Shown piece by piece: positions 1-11,157 of a DNA stretch of 64,000 bases (within the stretch, counting starts at the first letter, position 1; the number at the start of each line of letters is the position of its first letter). A program made the position numbers and the translations under genes. Source of the DNA: Symsagittifera roscoffensis (taxonomy: Eukaryota; Xenacoelomorpha; Acoela; Convolutidae); contig NC_087063.1 of the NCBI RefSeq assembly GCF_963678635.1, positions 32,748,599 through 32,812,598 on the forward strand. The letters run 5' to 3'. The notes under the pieces were generated by a model, which was not told where the DNA came from, ran no database searches, and was given only the letters and a program-made list of their open reading frames with translations.

Positions 1-1142
1 TTCGTTATTTCCCATTTGTAAACTCACCAGCCGTGTCATTTCGTTAAACTGTAGATTTTCTATTGATTTTGAGGATATTTTATTGCCTCGAAGAATAAAG
101 TCACCCACACAAGCCATGAAGTTTACATTTTCCAATGTTTCAATCTGGTTGTTTCTAAAATCAAAGTAGAAACTCATGCCCTAAAGCTTACAATAAAAGC
201 ATTTACAATTGCAAGGGCGGAAAAGTTTTTGCTCAAGTTCGAAAAATCAGAACAGACTTTATTGAAAATCTTCTCGCTTGGCAGCATCAATTTTAGAAAA
301 ATCATAAAATCAGTTATAAGACTGATTATGACCAATTATGCCTGTTTTAAAATCATTTGGTCATACTTACGTAAAGTCTACGGTGATGAGATTTTTCTTC
401 ATTTTTGGACATCTGAAATGATTAAACGATTCACTTTCAACTTTCTTGATTTGATTCTCTGAGAAATCGATTAAACGCAGCTCTTCCGTGGAGCATCCTT
501 TCTGAGGCCAGTTGGGAATGGATGACAGACTTTTTCCCGAACAGTCTAGAACATTCCAGGCAAGCTAGTTAAATGGCAAGAATTTAAGTTGTAACTACCA
601 ATCGGAAAATTATGACAATTTGTTTTGTTATTACTGAATTTTTGAGAAAAAACGCTAAAAATTGAAGCCTTAAATGTAAGGAAAGAATTACTCAGACGAC
701 TTTGTCCATTCACCTTATATAAATGCTGTGAAATCTTATGTGAAATAAATAACCCGAATGGGGAACCCAAAAGGCAAGGAGATTTTTCTGAGAGCCGAAT
801 TCAGCTATAGGGCAGAATTATGGATCAAAACAAAGCTAATCTCTTCAACCGTTTTGAGAGAAATTTGATAATTTGTTTGTTTCAATTGGAATTTTCAGCC
901 AATAAATCAGAGGTGTGGATGATCCTAACATGGTATAGTTGGATACATGGTTAGCTGAATACATGATGTTTTCTCTTGCCTATTCTTGAGATGAGTTGAT
1001 TTGGAGTGTAGGTACAGTCACAAACATTCCACTCTGACTTCCTGTCACATATGGAGCAGCTGTTAGCACCAGTGTTCGCCGGCTCTTCATTGAACAGGCT
1101 GGCCACCGTATTCAGAATAGTGAAGATGTCAATTGCCATCAT
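1..1142 (-). CDS. Leucine-rich-repeat protein, N-terminal three exons (partial gene)
   Basis: Three minus-strand exons read as one LRR protein. Exon A (980-1142, start at either of two adjacent ATGs, 1142 or 1139) encodes a hydrophobic leader followed by a short Cys cluster (motif CSICDRKSEWNVCDC). Exon B (371-545) begins with a classic LRR N-cap pattern (CSGKSLSSIPNWP) and a first repeat (LIDFSENQIKKVE). Exon C (1-154, cut by the window edge) carries further repeats (NNQIETLENVNF, LRGNKISSKSIENL). Phases agree: A ends with 1 nt, B starts with 2 nt and ends with 2 nt, C starts with 1 nt. The B/C intron is GT-AG (donor GTAAGT at 370-365). The A/B intron fits only with a GC donor (GCAAGA at 979-974). 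A secreted or membrane LRR receptor or adhesion protein is likely. The 3' part lies outside the window, so the exact family cannot be named. Confidence 0.72.
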
Positions 1143-1169
1143 GATGATGGATAGAAAAACGGATGACAC

Positions 1170-2350
1170 TGACAGACTCTACGACCAATTTATGCTAAAA
1201 AATAGTTATGCCATAGATTGCAGGCAAGGTCTTAAAATCCAGACAATGCAATCCATAAAAGTGTTGAAAAATTCGCATATCAATTTAATCTGTCATTCTC
1301 ATTGATAAAAATAGCTATGTTTTTGTGTTCAAAAGCTGCTTGTGAATCTAGTTGCCAATCAATAACGTTTAGTAATTCTTGCCATTTAAGAGACGCTTTT
1401 TGCGTTAAGCGAGCTAACCAGATCTGGAAGTCTCTACAGGTATTATGAAATATGCAGGTGTACTTATTATTTTTCGGCGGAGTGTAAATAAAGGTTGGGG
1501 GGGGGGGGGGGTTGTAGTCTGACGACGAACGAGCAAAATATCAAAGAAATCCTATTCTCAGTACTATATTCTACCTCCATCTTCATCGTTCGCCACATTT
1601 TCCTATTGGGTTAGAAAATAAATTATGGAGAAAAAAAACATTCGAATCCAAAGTTTCTTCATGCTCAAACTGGCGGCCCGACTTTTGTAACACCAAAATG
1701 CCATGCGGCGCAATTCTTAAGTTCTGGACATAGGTCGCGCAACTTGAATCGGGTTTAATTTAGTTCATTTCAGCGTTTGAAGTTTATGCATTGCTGATTC
1801 GTTGTAGTGATTTTTACAGCGATAAATCCGCACAGAACCCATATCGACCAAAGATAAAAAAGCGCACCGTTAAGAGCCTGGTTCATTGAGGCCAATGTTT
1901 GCAGATGCAATGATTCTGTGCCAAGTTTTGTTTTAAGGACAACCCTAGCAAAATATATCGCGGTTAGTATCTCAAATTGAAAAAAATTAAAAGATCACCA
2001 GTAAGATATTGTTTAAAAATTGAGCTCAAAAAGCCCCCTATTTTTCAGATGGTATTAAAAATTCCGTTCATAAGTGGAGTTAAAAAGTCTTTATTTTTTC
2101 CTGAAACAAGAACACGTCAAGCACAAAAATTTCCTCACTTTTTTGAAAGTCGGAACAAATACCTTCATGAGTACCACTGGCATTTATTTAGCCCTATTTT
2201 TTCATAGTTGTTTAACAAGACTGCTCTTGTACAGGCCAAAACGCTGCATGTTCCGACTGACCCTTAATACATTTCAAGTAATTTTTGGGAAAAGAAAAAA
2301 TTGAATGAACTTTAAATTTTAGAAAATATCAAAGATCAACTATTGATACG
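1170..2350. other. Intergenic, no gene recognised; G15 homopolymer
   Basis: No ORF here shows a recognisable motif. The only notable item is a run of 15 G at 1497-1511. It resembles the G-runs associated with the hAT MITEs and the Polinton termini elsewhere in the window, but no MITE end is visible here. Confidence 0.5.
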
Positions 2351-2575
2351 TAGAGCGGTGGTGAAGTAGTTACGTCTCCGCCTCTCAATCGATAAGTCGG
2401 ATGTTCGAGGCCCACCCTGATCCGTGCTCGTTGCTTGAGGGAGAAGCAATATTACCCAGCCCAGAAAAATAACCAAATTAAATTGCGAGTACAACAGGGG
2501 CATAACAGCGGTTCGCCGCGATGAGCTGTACAGCTCTTGTGTTGATCCTTTCCCCCGTAGATAAATGGTCTTAAT
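2351..2575 (+). repeat. tRNA-derived SINE
   Basis: The head contains a Pol III A-box match (TGGTGAAGTAG, 2359-2369) and a B-box match (TGTTCGAGGCC, 2402-2412) at tRNA-like spacing. The sequence between cannot fold as a good tRNA, so this is a tRNA-derived SINE rather than a tRNA gene. The body (about 2420-2575) contains a short palindrome (GAGCTGTACAGCTC). The 3' boundary is approximate and no target duplication was identified. Confidence 0.5.
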
Positions 2576-5217
2576 ATTCGAATAATTAATAGAACAGATT
2601 AGCTAGCCTCAATTCAATTTGGAACGAATTTGTTTTGCGGGATAATTCGGCACGCATAATTAATTCGTGTTACGCATTCAGCATTATGAAAAAAAAAAAA
2701 TCTTCAAGGCGCACATAAAATAGTCCAGAGCATGGCCAAATTGGCAATTTTTAAACTCCCGAACGCTTGGAGGTAAAGAACCTTTTTACATTTGATTTCA
2801 GGAGCCAATACCTTCAATGAGGTAAAAAAAAAGTTGGTACAAACTATTATTTCTATCGCCAAAAATTGACTGAATAAAAAAAACCAACCCAAGAATAAAT
2901 ATTCCGTTTTCTTCGAAAGTCGGAACAATAAGAAAAGCTAGTATTTTCTCTCAAGTTTTCCCGTATGTTTTTGTTAAATGTTTCGATCCAAACTTTCGGC
3001 CAAAAAAGGTGAAATAAAACGCACGGTTTGAATTTTAAGACAGTAAAATTGCATAACAAAACTGATATTACATTACCGTAACCACACCAACGAAACAGTT
3101 TGAAGACAATTTAAATTTTTTGCTGACTAAATTAAAATTGTTTGTTGGAAAGATTAATAGTTTTAATCTGATACTTACAATGGTTAACTCAAAATAACCC
3201 CAGTACATTCGGCGCTTTTAGCTAATTGGGGGCTGAAAATAAGGCGAATTTCACAAAGTAAATCAAAAAGAAAGACGTGTAAGGAGAACAGATTAAGGCT
3301 AAAGCTAATCAAAATTACGGAAATTCTTTCTTGTGTTCTCAACGTGAATTCATTATTAGCTCCATCCGCAAATTGCGGTGCGGAAATTTCACTTTTTTCA
3401 ATAAATTTCCCTAATGAAGTTTCCTCATTTCAATCACAAATCGCTACCTTCCTTTTGTTTAAAATCAGTCTGTCTTTCTGAATAAATTTGGCCATAATGG
3501 TAACCAGGAAGAGTATCTCTCATTTTTAGATTGCGTTTTATCTTGTCACAAAGTCACTCATTTTTGCCTGCTGATTATCAGTCGAATTTATGGAAGTTCA
3601 ATTTTTCCCCGTAAATAATGGAAGTTCAATTTTTCCCCGTAAATTTTTCCCCGCACTCTAAGTTCTTGTCTAAAAATTTAAGTTTCCAAATATAAAAATT
3701 GTGCTGATTTTTTAATTTAAAAGCCAGCAGACTCTATTTTTTTTACTTTTGCCTATAAAAACGTTTGAGACGCTCCTCTGAATATTAGTGGGCATTGGTG
3801 CAGTGCAATAGACGCTTTTAAATGAAGCTAAATTTTTTAAATCCAAAAATAGTTTAACAAAATACAAACGGTGGGAACCACTGAAAAAAACTGGACAATA
3901 AGATGTGAGAGCTGAAAACCTTGTCCGCCAACACGCTTTCTAATAACTTCACATACATAAACGGTAAAACAGCACAGTATTAATTGAAAAACTTACTTTT
4001 CACAACGGATGCTTGAAAAGGTAAAAAGGCGGTCGTATGAATGGGTTCCTACAACTCACATGGCGAAAATGCCTTTAAGGTAAAAATTTCAATGATTGAT
4101 TCAATCTAAATCAATATCCGGTTTGATAAACAGGGATTAATTTTGCGTTTTTCTTTGATGCAAAATATCTAACAGGTATTGTTGGCATTATTGCAGTTAT
4201 GTCTGTAGTCTCATCTCCTCTTGTGAACTAGTATTTCTTCAGGTGGTAAATGTGTTACTGGGAACAAAACTGACCGACTAGAATTAACTAGAGAAGACCC
4301 AAAATTATTACCACGATCTAAGATGTAGTTGTTACTCCCCGAATCGATAAAGTTATCCCCTATTTTATGTAACTAGGCCTAAGGAGACATCGCAACTGCG
4401 TTCGATTTTTTGGATTTGGCACAATTTCTTTTATTGCAAATAAAATATGCAAATCAAATTGGCTAAGATTTTCATATAAGTTTCTCAAAAAGTTTCATAT
4501 TAATAAGTGTATAGATGCAAAATGCTCCATAGAGATTCAAGTAAATTTAACCTAAAAGTTGCAATAAAGGGGCAGATTTTTGGTCATAACAATTCATTTG
4601 AACAAAAAATTTTTAACTAGTTCAGTTATCCTGATGAAAATATTGTCCTATTGATAGGGAAAAGGTAAAATAGAAGAGTTGAATTATGTTGTAAATTGAT
4701 AGACTATGAAACAATTTAAAGTTCCTTCTTTTTGTTTTGTATTCTGTGAAAATTAATTAAGAGTTACCCGCTGAAATAGAGGAACAATGAGTGCAATTTA
4801 TATTGAGCTGGGCGGAGAGAGCAAAACAGAAAATGTCGATTGATTTTTGATACGAACAAATGATTGTAAAATCGATTATGTTTTCTTATAATCCGACGCT
4901 GCTTCAGGAAGGGACGGTGAATTGGAGGAAATTATCGACTCTGAAAACTAGGGCAAAAAGGCTTATCATCGCACAAAATAATGTTAGTTAGATGCGGAAA
5001 ATTTTAATCAGTCAAAATAATAGCTCTTCTATCCCTTCCCCAACCAGATAAAAACATCAATTTTACGCTGCAGCCATTGCATTGACTAAGTTTAATACTT
5101 TAAAAAATGCGTTTGTAATAGGTAGTGAAACCACTTTCTAATATTTATGACAATTCGACTATGTGAAAGAAATAAAAACTCACAAAAAATGCAGTCGGGG
5201 TTGGCGAAAAAACAGTT
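2576..5217. other. Long AT-rich non-coding stretch
   Basis: About 2.6 kb with only short, unconvincing ORFs. A small tandem duplication of about 26 bp lies at 3590-3651 (unit contains GGAAGTTCAATTTTTCCCCG). Nothing else was recognised. Confidence 0.5.
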
Positions 5218-5225
5218 GAAAAAGG

Positions 5226-5649
5226 CAGGGGCGGATCTAGGATTTTCTCGAGGGTGGGGGGCGGATTTTCAAAAAATTTTCGAGAAATTTGACGACCTAT
5301 TTTTAGGTCGACAAAATTGATTTTCTGAGCTCTCCTAAAGCAATAAAAAGACGCTCTTTTGGCCAAATTTTCAGCGCCGCTGGCAAATTTTTGAAAAAAT
5401 AGATCAAAAAAGCCGTTTTTGGGCACTTTTTGGAAAATTTTGACGGAAAAAATAGCCTTTTTTTGGCACGCGCTCCTCCTCAAAGTTAGTATAAATTGGC
5501 GCCGAAGACGCCTTTAGAAAAACTTTAGGGTTATTCGGGCAAAAATGGATTAGTTAAAAAGTAACAAAGGGGGGACCCTTTGGGTTGGCAAGGAGTCGAA
5601 TCCCTGAGGGGGAAGAGGCGTCCGCCCCCCGCCCCTAAATCCGCCCCTG
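5226..5649 (+). mobile_element. hAT-type MITE, copy 1
   Basis: A 424-bp non-autonomous element starting CAGGGGCGGATCTAG and ending CTAAATCCGCCCCTG, so the termini are 15-bp inverted repeats with one mismatch. Flanks are GAAAAAGG (5218-5225) and GAAAAAAA (5650-5657), an imperfect 8-bp target duplication. CAGGG termini with 8-bp target duplications are typical of the hAT superfamily. The interior is rich in GGCGCC and AAAATTTT-type motifs and has no transposase. At least six related copies occur in the window. Confidence 0.75.
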
Positions 5650-5762
5650 GAAAAAAATCTAATTATTGACGAGAGAAAATTTAATCTCAAACGTGTTTAT
5701 GGTCATCATTAATAAACTCCGCTTTTTAATCATATCATGTTGCAAACCATTAATGTCACCAT

Positions 5763-6169
5763 CAGGAGCGGATTTAGTAGGCGGGGGGGGGGGGGGGGGG
5801 GGGGGAGGGGCGGACGCCCTTACCTCGGCGATTCGACCAGCTGCCGACCCAAAGGGTCCACCCTTTGGTACTTTTTAAGAAATCCATGTTTGACCGACCG
5901 ACCGACCCTAAAACTTTTCTAAAATATATTAAATTTGGGGGAGGAGTGCGCGCCAAAAAAGACGCAATTTTTTGGTCAAAAATTTCCAAAAAATGCCTAA
6001 AAACGCATTTTTTTGGTCAAAATTTTGCCTGCAGCGCAAAAATCTGGTCAAACCAGGGTCTTTTTAGTACTTTGGGAGTGCTCGGAAAATCAAACCTAGA
6101 AAAAAGGTCGACAAAATTTTTAAACATCCAGCGCCCCCCCCCCTCGAGAAAATCCTAGATCCGCCCCTG
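5763..6169 (-). mobile_element. hAT MITE, copy 2 (inner left part of composite)
   Basis: Inverted relative to copy 1. It starts CAGGAGCGGATTTAG and ends CTAGATCCGCCCCTG, with a long G-run from about 5781. The body matches copy 1 in reverse complement (GACCCAAAGGGTCC, then the AAAATTTT-rich part). Two G-rich ORFs over the G-run are low-complexity artefacts. Confidence 0.7.
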
Positions 6170-6176
6170 AACACAG

Positions 6177-7186
6177 GTTCTGAATGTTCCACGGTTCAAC
6201 AATCGTAATATAAGCGATTTCTTCGAGCTTTTCGGAGTTCAAAATGGCCTTTCTTTTGACACAAGTGACAGGTGGAAGGCAAAGAGAAAAGTGATGAGCC
6301 AATTTTTCCGAAGTATGGGCATTGGGCGCAATTCTCTCAGTCACATGATTGAATCAAAAGTGGAAAAGTTTATGTCGCATTTTGAAAAACTGGACAAAAA
6401 GAGGTTGATATCAGGGTGAGTTATATGTTTTACATAAAACTGTTTTTTGGCTTGGAGCATAAGTGGATATAAATAAAAGGAGAGAGCTGAAATTTTTAGT
6501 GGATAACTCTAAAAGTTTCCAAACGGGCAATAAGCAGCAAAAACTATTACTTTGACAGGGGACCGCGCCAAGAAAATGCGCCAAAATAGTCCAAAATTTT
6601 CTAAGAAACTTTTGGTCAATTAAAGCTATTTGCTTTGAGTGAAGGTAGAAAATCAGTTTGGTCGAGTTATAAAAACCAGACAAAAATTTCAATATATGAA
6701 CCTTCAAAATCCTTCCACAAAAATTTTTAAGCAGAAGCTCACACATTGGGGAGGTATGTACGTTTCAGCTAAAAGTATTCGAAAAAAAAAGATAGTACAC
6801 CAACAAACTTCGAAATATATTAATCTTACCTAATTGTCGAAAAAATTTTATTGTCAGGCTGGTAAAAACCAGCAAACCATTATGTTAATAGGTGTTTTGT
6901 TTCAGAGGTACGTTGACTACATGTCCAGCAATATCGTTTTCAACCTTTTATTTGGCAAGACGTTCGATTATGATTACCCCAAGTACCTTGAATTTTACTA
7001 CTACTTACAGCGAGTTTTTGACTTTCAAAATCCACGAGCACTTCACTACTGGTTACTTTTATGCATAGTCAAGCGTATGTCTGTGCCTAAGCAAGTAATA
7101 AGCATGCGGAAAAACTTCATCGAAAAGTTGCAAGCCGAGCTCTTTCGCCAAAAACCGCCTTCAGTCGAAGCTGCTCGGAATCGAGA
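6177..7186 (+). pseudogene. Cytochrome P450 exons 2 and 3, orphan fragment
   Basis: Exon 2 (6177-6415) follows an AACACAG acceptor. It encodes the region around helix C, with DRWKAKRKVMSQFF and GMG-like GIGRNSL, typical of CYP2-clan enzymes (W-x3-[KR]-R). Exon 3 (6908 to about 7186) encodes SSNIVFNLLFGKTFDYDYP, the helix E/F stretch with the familiar FGKRFDYDD-like motif. Exon 2 ends in phase 2 at a GTGAGT donor and exon 3 starts with one nucleotide after a CAGAG acceptor, so the two splice in frame. Exon 3 is cut by a MITE. The conserved heme-binding and helix I/K exons are absent, and no exon 1 lies just upstream. The exon 1 copies at 10897 and 44343 end in phase 0 at VKQ, which fits this exon 2, so it may derive from the same gene family. 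It cannot make a working P450 alone. Confidence 0.75.
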
Positions 7187-7569
7187 AGTCTCTTTTTCCC
7201 CAGGGATTCGACTCCCTGCCGACCCAAAGGGTCCTACTTTGAACTATTTTGAGATATTCATTTTTGGCTGACTTAGACTAAAATTTTTCTAAAGGCGCCT
7301 TGGCCGCCAATATATACTAATTTTGAGGCCGCGCGCCAAAAAAACGCGAATTCTCGGTCAAAATTTTTCAAAAGGTGCCTAAAAATGTCTTTTTGACTTG
7401 TTTTCCAAAGTTTTGCCTGTGCCGCAGAAAACTTGAGCAAAACAGGGTCTTTTTAGTGCTTTAGGAGAGCTCGGAAAATACATTTGGTCGAACTAAAAAA
7501 ATGTCGTCAAAATTTTTGAAAGTTTTTTGAAATTCCGCCCACCTCGGAAAAATCCTAGATCCGCCCCTG
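7187..7569 (-). mobile_element. hAT MITE, truncated copy (inner right part of composite)
   Basis: It begins inside the MITE consensus (CAGGGATTCGACTCCCTGCC) without the left terminal repeat and runs to CTAGATCCGCCCCTG at 7569, followed by GTCACCAT. It interrupts P450 exon 3. Confidence 0.65.
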
Positions 7570-7577
7570 GTCACCAT

Positions 7578-9017
7578 TATTTTCAGATTGTCCCGATCCT
7601 ACCAATCTAAACCAGGTACTACTCAGTTTCAGCCAATGTGTTCAGTAGATTTCGGAAATTCCCACCCATTGCTTAGCGCTATTTGCAACTTCGTAGACAA
7701 TTTAGCATCCTCTCTCTCATAATGTGGCTCCTGCGAATTGCAGAGGAGCTATCAATAGGCCTTAACACTCTTGTAGAGGACAGTCCATTTTTCTTATCTC
7801 CCCACATTCCAGATTTGTTATTTCGTAGAGCACAGCTCTTTTTTTCCGACTCAAGTCCGTTTTTTTGCGTCTAGAACTTTCACGTGGTACCACTATTGCA
7901 GCCGAACTTGGTCGGCTTGTAGTAGGTCTGAAATAGAGGTCAATTGAGAGTTGGTCACCACACACTATCAATGCCATAGCATGGGATCGAATACTCGATC
8001 TGAGCCGAACACAAAGAGTTTTTCTCCCATTTTCAATGGTCGGAACAAATATCTCGCTGATTGAATACATCGATATCATTTTCATGGTTGCTAGTTTTAC
8101 TTCATTGAAAGGAGTTTTGTACCGACCTCGGTCCAAAAAAACTTGGTAACCTCACTATAGTCAAGTAGAAAGTGCAGTTTAGATTAAAGGACTGTATCTA
8201 ACAAACTGTCTAATCTTGATCTTAACTCCAGAATAAGAGCTGCTCATAGCCACCAAATACTAATTTCATTTCTGATTTAAAACTAAGCTTGTTACTTAAG
8301 TACAAATAGTAGAGAGAAAAATCAACTTCAATTTCCAATTAGCTTTTTTTCTGGAATCTTTGCGTAAATCTATCTCAAACTTAAAATTATGTCTTAATTT
8401 TTACCACAGGAAGCCAATTTTCTAGCTCTTGATTTTCTTCTTTTCCCGTGTGTTCTTCCTGCATCCGAGCATCCCTTTCACGGTTTTCCTGTGTGCAGCA
8501 ACTTGACACTATCTACTTATGCTTCCGCTTTTTTATGGGTTTTTGGCTGCTTCAATTGATAGTGGACTGCTTCGTCTTTTGAGAAAAAAGACTTCGAACA
8601 TTTTTTGACCCAGCTTTTCATTCAGCCCACCGTACTGCTTTGGATGGATTGAAATGCTTCACTTCCAACTAGGTTTACTGAGTGACTCTCCAGCTTATGA
8701 TATTTCAGTTTCATCATCGACTGCCATTGTCTGCTGTTCTCCAAATAGTGATCAAATTTCGAATCCAACTTTTTTTCTATAGTTTCCAGTTTTACTGTTG
8801 TCCTAATTATCTGCTTTGTCCTGATATCTCTTTCTTTCTGTGCTCTGACAAAAATGCCAGCCACATCGTCAAATATTTTAACTGATCATTGAGTTGTGAC
8901 TTTCTTGATATGTTCAAATTTCTGAATTACGATTATTGATTGAAGTACGAAGATTATTGAAATACGAATTCGCATTTGATGCCTCAGTTGATTTTTTACG
9001 AAACTTAACCAAATTGA
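7578..9017. other. No recognised gene
   Basis: Two minus-strand ORFs (124 aa at 7762-8136 and 80 aa at 8622-8864) have no motif I recognise. The second has a weak coiled-coil-like charge pattern. Neither has a clear start context or splice support, so they are not called as genes. Confidence 0.4.
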
Positions 9018-9025
9018 CTGTTAAA

Positions 9026-9398
9026 CAGGGGCGGATCTAAGATTTTCTCGAGGGGGATCTAAGATTTTCGAAAATTTTGTTTACTTTTTTTAGGTCGACA
9101 AAATGATTTTCAGAGCTCTCCCAAAGCATTAAAAAGACTCCGTTTTGGTCAATTTTTCTGCGCCCAAAAACTGGAAAAAAATTACGCTTTTTCGTCGCCC
9201 GCTCCCCCCTCAAAATTAGTATAAATTGGCGCCGAAAACGCTGTAAGAAAAGTTTTTGAATCCGTCAACCAAAAATGGATATCCCAAAACAGTACATAGG
9301 GGGACCCTTTGGGTTGGCAAGGGATCACCCCCTCCCCCCCCCCCCCCCCAAATCACCGCCCTGCTGTTACCGCCCCCGCACCCCCCAAATCCGCCCTG
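9026..9398 (+). mobile_element. hAT MITE with perfect 8-bp target duplication
   Basis: Starts CAGGGGCGGATCTAAG and ends AAATCCGCCCTG, flanked by CTGTTAAA on both sides (9018-9025 and 9399-9406). The interior is shortened relative to copy 1 and holds C-rich runs near its right end. This is the clearest evidence in the window that the family makes 8-bp duplications, as hAT elements do. Confidence 0.8.
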
Positions 9399-9406
9399 CT
9401 GTTAAA

Positions 9407-10220
9407 TATGGTTATTTAGCTTCAATCTTTCAAATCATACTTGAAATTTTCTATGGTGTAATTTATTCAAAAGATTGGTTTTTCGCTGTTGTCAAAAGTT
9501 TTTGAACTTTTGCCAAAAACTTTGATAATTTTTTTTCAGTTCCTTTCTATATGATACTGCATTTTGAAGGCATGAGGTCCCTTTGTCAGGCTTTCTCGTA
9601 ATCCTTAGTGTTCTAAGATAATTCATGGATGGAAAGCAACATCATCCATATTCTTTTTTTTCTTATTGTAATAATTGATGTCGTTTGAAATGAAACGTTT
9701 TGAATGCGAGTTTTCTACGCAAAATTTCGATCTAACCATTTCATTGCGATGCGCAGGGTAATCAAATGCAAAGATGGGTTGGCGATTAATTTTTGCGTGT
9801 TTGATTTCCACTAAAAAAAAATAAAAAACGTCCATCAGGCCTTGGTATGCTCAAGAGTTTGGCAATATTTTTCAGCAGGGAAACTTTTTCCAAAAATAAG
9901 TTTACATGGCTGAGTCTAACAAATGGTCTAGGTTTCTTCGAATTTATACGCGCCCAAACTTTTTTCAATGAACATACATCCGGGATCAAGGTGCTCACTT
10001 TATGTTTCGACTTCATAAATTGAGCACAAGTCAATGCTCGACCAAAAAAGAATAGTGAAGACAGGGATTAGGGTCGAGCACAAACTCGAAACACACCGCG
10101 AGAACATTCGAAACATCAAAATTCGGTCGGACACGGTCAAATCACATCGGGTGAGCACGGTTGAAGGATATCATAATTTAGTCGAGTCGGCAAATATTTA
10201 ATGTATGTATATGTTTATAA
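9407..10220. other. No recognised gene
   Basis: Short ORFs on the minus strand (9623-9835, 9786-10034) overlap one another and show no motif. No repeat ends were seen. Confidence 0.4.
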
Positions 10221-10573
10221 CTATTTAGGCCGACCAAATTCCATATTGATTTTTCGAGCTCTCCCAAAGCATTAAAAGTCGTGTTTTGGCCTAAATTTCT
10301 GGGCCGCCGGCAAAATTGTGAAAAATCGGCCTAAAAAGGCGTTTTAAGCACTTTGTGGAATATTTTGACAAAAAAATCAATTTTTTTCGGAACGCGCTCC
10401 CCCTCAAAATTAGTATATATTGGCGCCGAAGCCGCCTTTAAGAAAATTTTAGGGTCTGTCACCAAAAATGGATATCTCAAAATAGTACAAAGGGGGAACC
10501 CTTTGGGTTGGCAGGGGGTCGAATCCCTGAAAAGAAAAAGACGTCCGCCCCCATCCCCCCTAAATCCGCCCCG
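10221..10573 (+). mobile_element. hAT MITE, 5'-truncated
   Basis: Matches the MITE body from the TTTAGG-CCGACC region through GACCCTTTGGGTTGG-like sequence to a TAAATCCGCCCC end. The left terminal repeat is missing. It abuts the first copy of the segmental duplication. Confidence 0.6.
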
Positions 10574-10860
10574 ATTTAAATGCTTGTATCAAAGATTATT
10601 CGTATTTAAATGCCCAAAAGTTTTTATCGAAGTATATACATATATATTCTTTTATCAAAGAAAAATTATACGTTTGTGTATATAATTCTTAATGCATTTC
10701 ATTGGTATTTGAGCGTTGATCTTCCATTTTATTATCGTAGTGTTTGCAGATAGAGGAGATAGCAATTTTCTGAACAAATAAGATATTTCATTTCACGTGA
10801 CTATTAAAGAAGAAGTAATCATCTCTCTGACATTACAGCCGTTATTTGAACACTGAACAT

Positions 10861-10868
10861 TATAAAAG
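10861..10868 (+). promoter_or_regulatory. TATA box of P450 exon 1
   Basis: TATAAAAG lies 29 nt before the ATG at 10897 and is conserved in the second copy (44307-44314). The whole upstream block of about 300 bp is also shared, so the promoter was duplicated with the exon. The short distance to the ATG would leave a very short leader. Confidence 0.45.
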
Positions 10869-10896
10869 TTATTGAACTTGAAATATTCGTTCGAAA

Positions 10897-11157
10897 ATGA
10901 TTGGGATCTGCGTTGCTGGATTTGTAGGTCTGCTAACGTTGCTAATGTGGGCTTGGTCTAAAGTCAGACCCCGCAATTTCCCTCCCGGACCAGTGAGACT
11001 GACTTTTTTCAACAACCTCCTCAACGTGTCCATGGATGAAAATTTGGCTTGTAAACTGGAAAAACTCCACAAAAAATATGGCTCTATGGTATCTCTGGCG
11101 ATCGCTGGAAGCAGCACTTGGGATGTGTGGATCAATGATTTCGACATCGTCAAACAG
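10897..11157 (+). pseudogene. Cytochrome P450 exon 1, copy 1
   Basis: Eighty-seven codons from ATG to a CAG|GTTGAA donor. They encode an N-terminal membrane anchor (ICVAGFVGLLTLLMWAW), a basic stop-transfer and the proline-rich hinge (NFPPGPVRL), then the helix A region (LHKKYGSMVSLAIAG) up to VKQ. This is the expected first exon of a microsomal CYP2-clan P450. It ends in phase 0, compatible with the orphan exon 2 at 6177, but no matching exon 2 follows downstream: the intron is filled by a LINE, retroelement remnants and the Polinton. The hinge reads PPGPVRLT, where copy 2 keeps the usual proline (VRLP). It is either the start of a gene with a very long intron or, more likely, a stranded duplicate exon. 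Confidence 0.7.

Larger units (their letters stand above)
5763..7569 (-). mobile_element. Composite hAT MITE carrying P450 exons
   Basis: The left end (CAGGAGCGGATTTAG) and right end (CTAGATCCGCCCCTG) are flanked by perfect 8-bp direct repeats GTCACCAT at 5755-5762 and 7570-7577. Inside are a full inverted MITE (5763-6169), a P450 gene fragment with two exons (6177-7186), and a 5'-truncated MITE in the same orientation (about 7187-7569). The inner right end at 6169 is not followed by the expected duplication (AACACAGG instead). The outer pair of ends therefore behaves as one 1.8-kb unit. It may have moved as a composite, or a simple MITE at this site may have acquired the exon segment by recombination with other MITE copies. 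Confidence 0.65.

Noticed and set aside
1051-1305. 84-aa plus-strand ORF
   Set aside because: Antisense to the LRR leader exon, which has splice and motif support.
5666-5989. Gly-rich and Pro-rich ORFs
   Set aside because: Produced by a G homopolymer in a MITE terminus.
7762-8136. 124-aa minus-strand ORF as a gene
   Set aside because: No recognisable domain, no splice or promoter support; could be chance.
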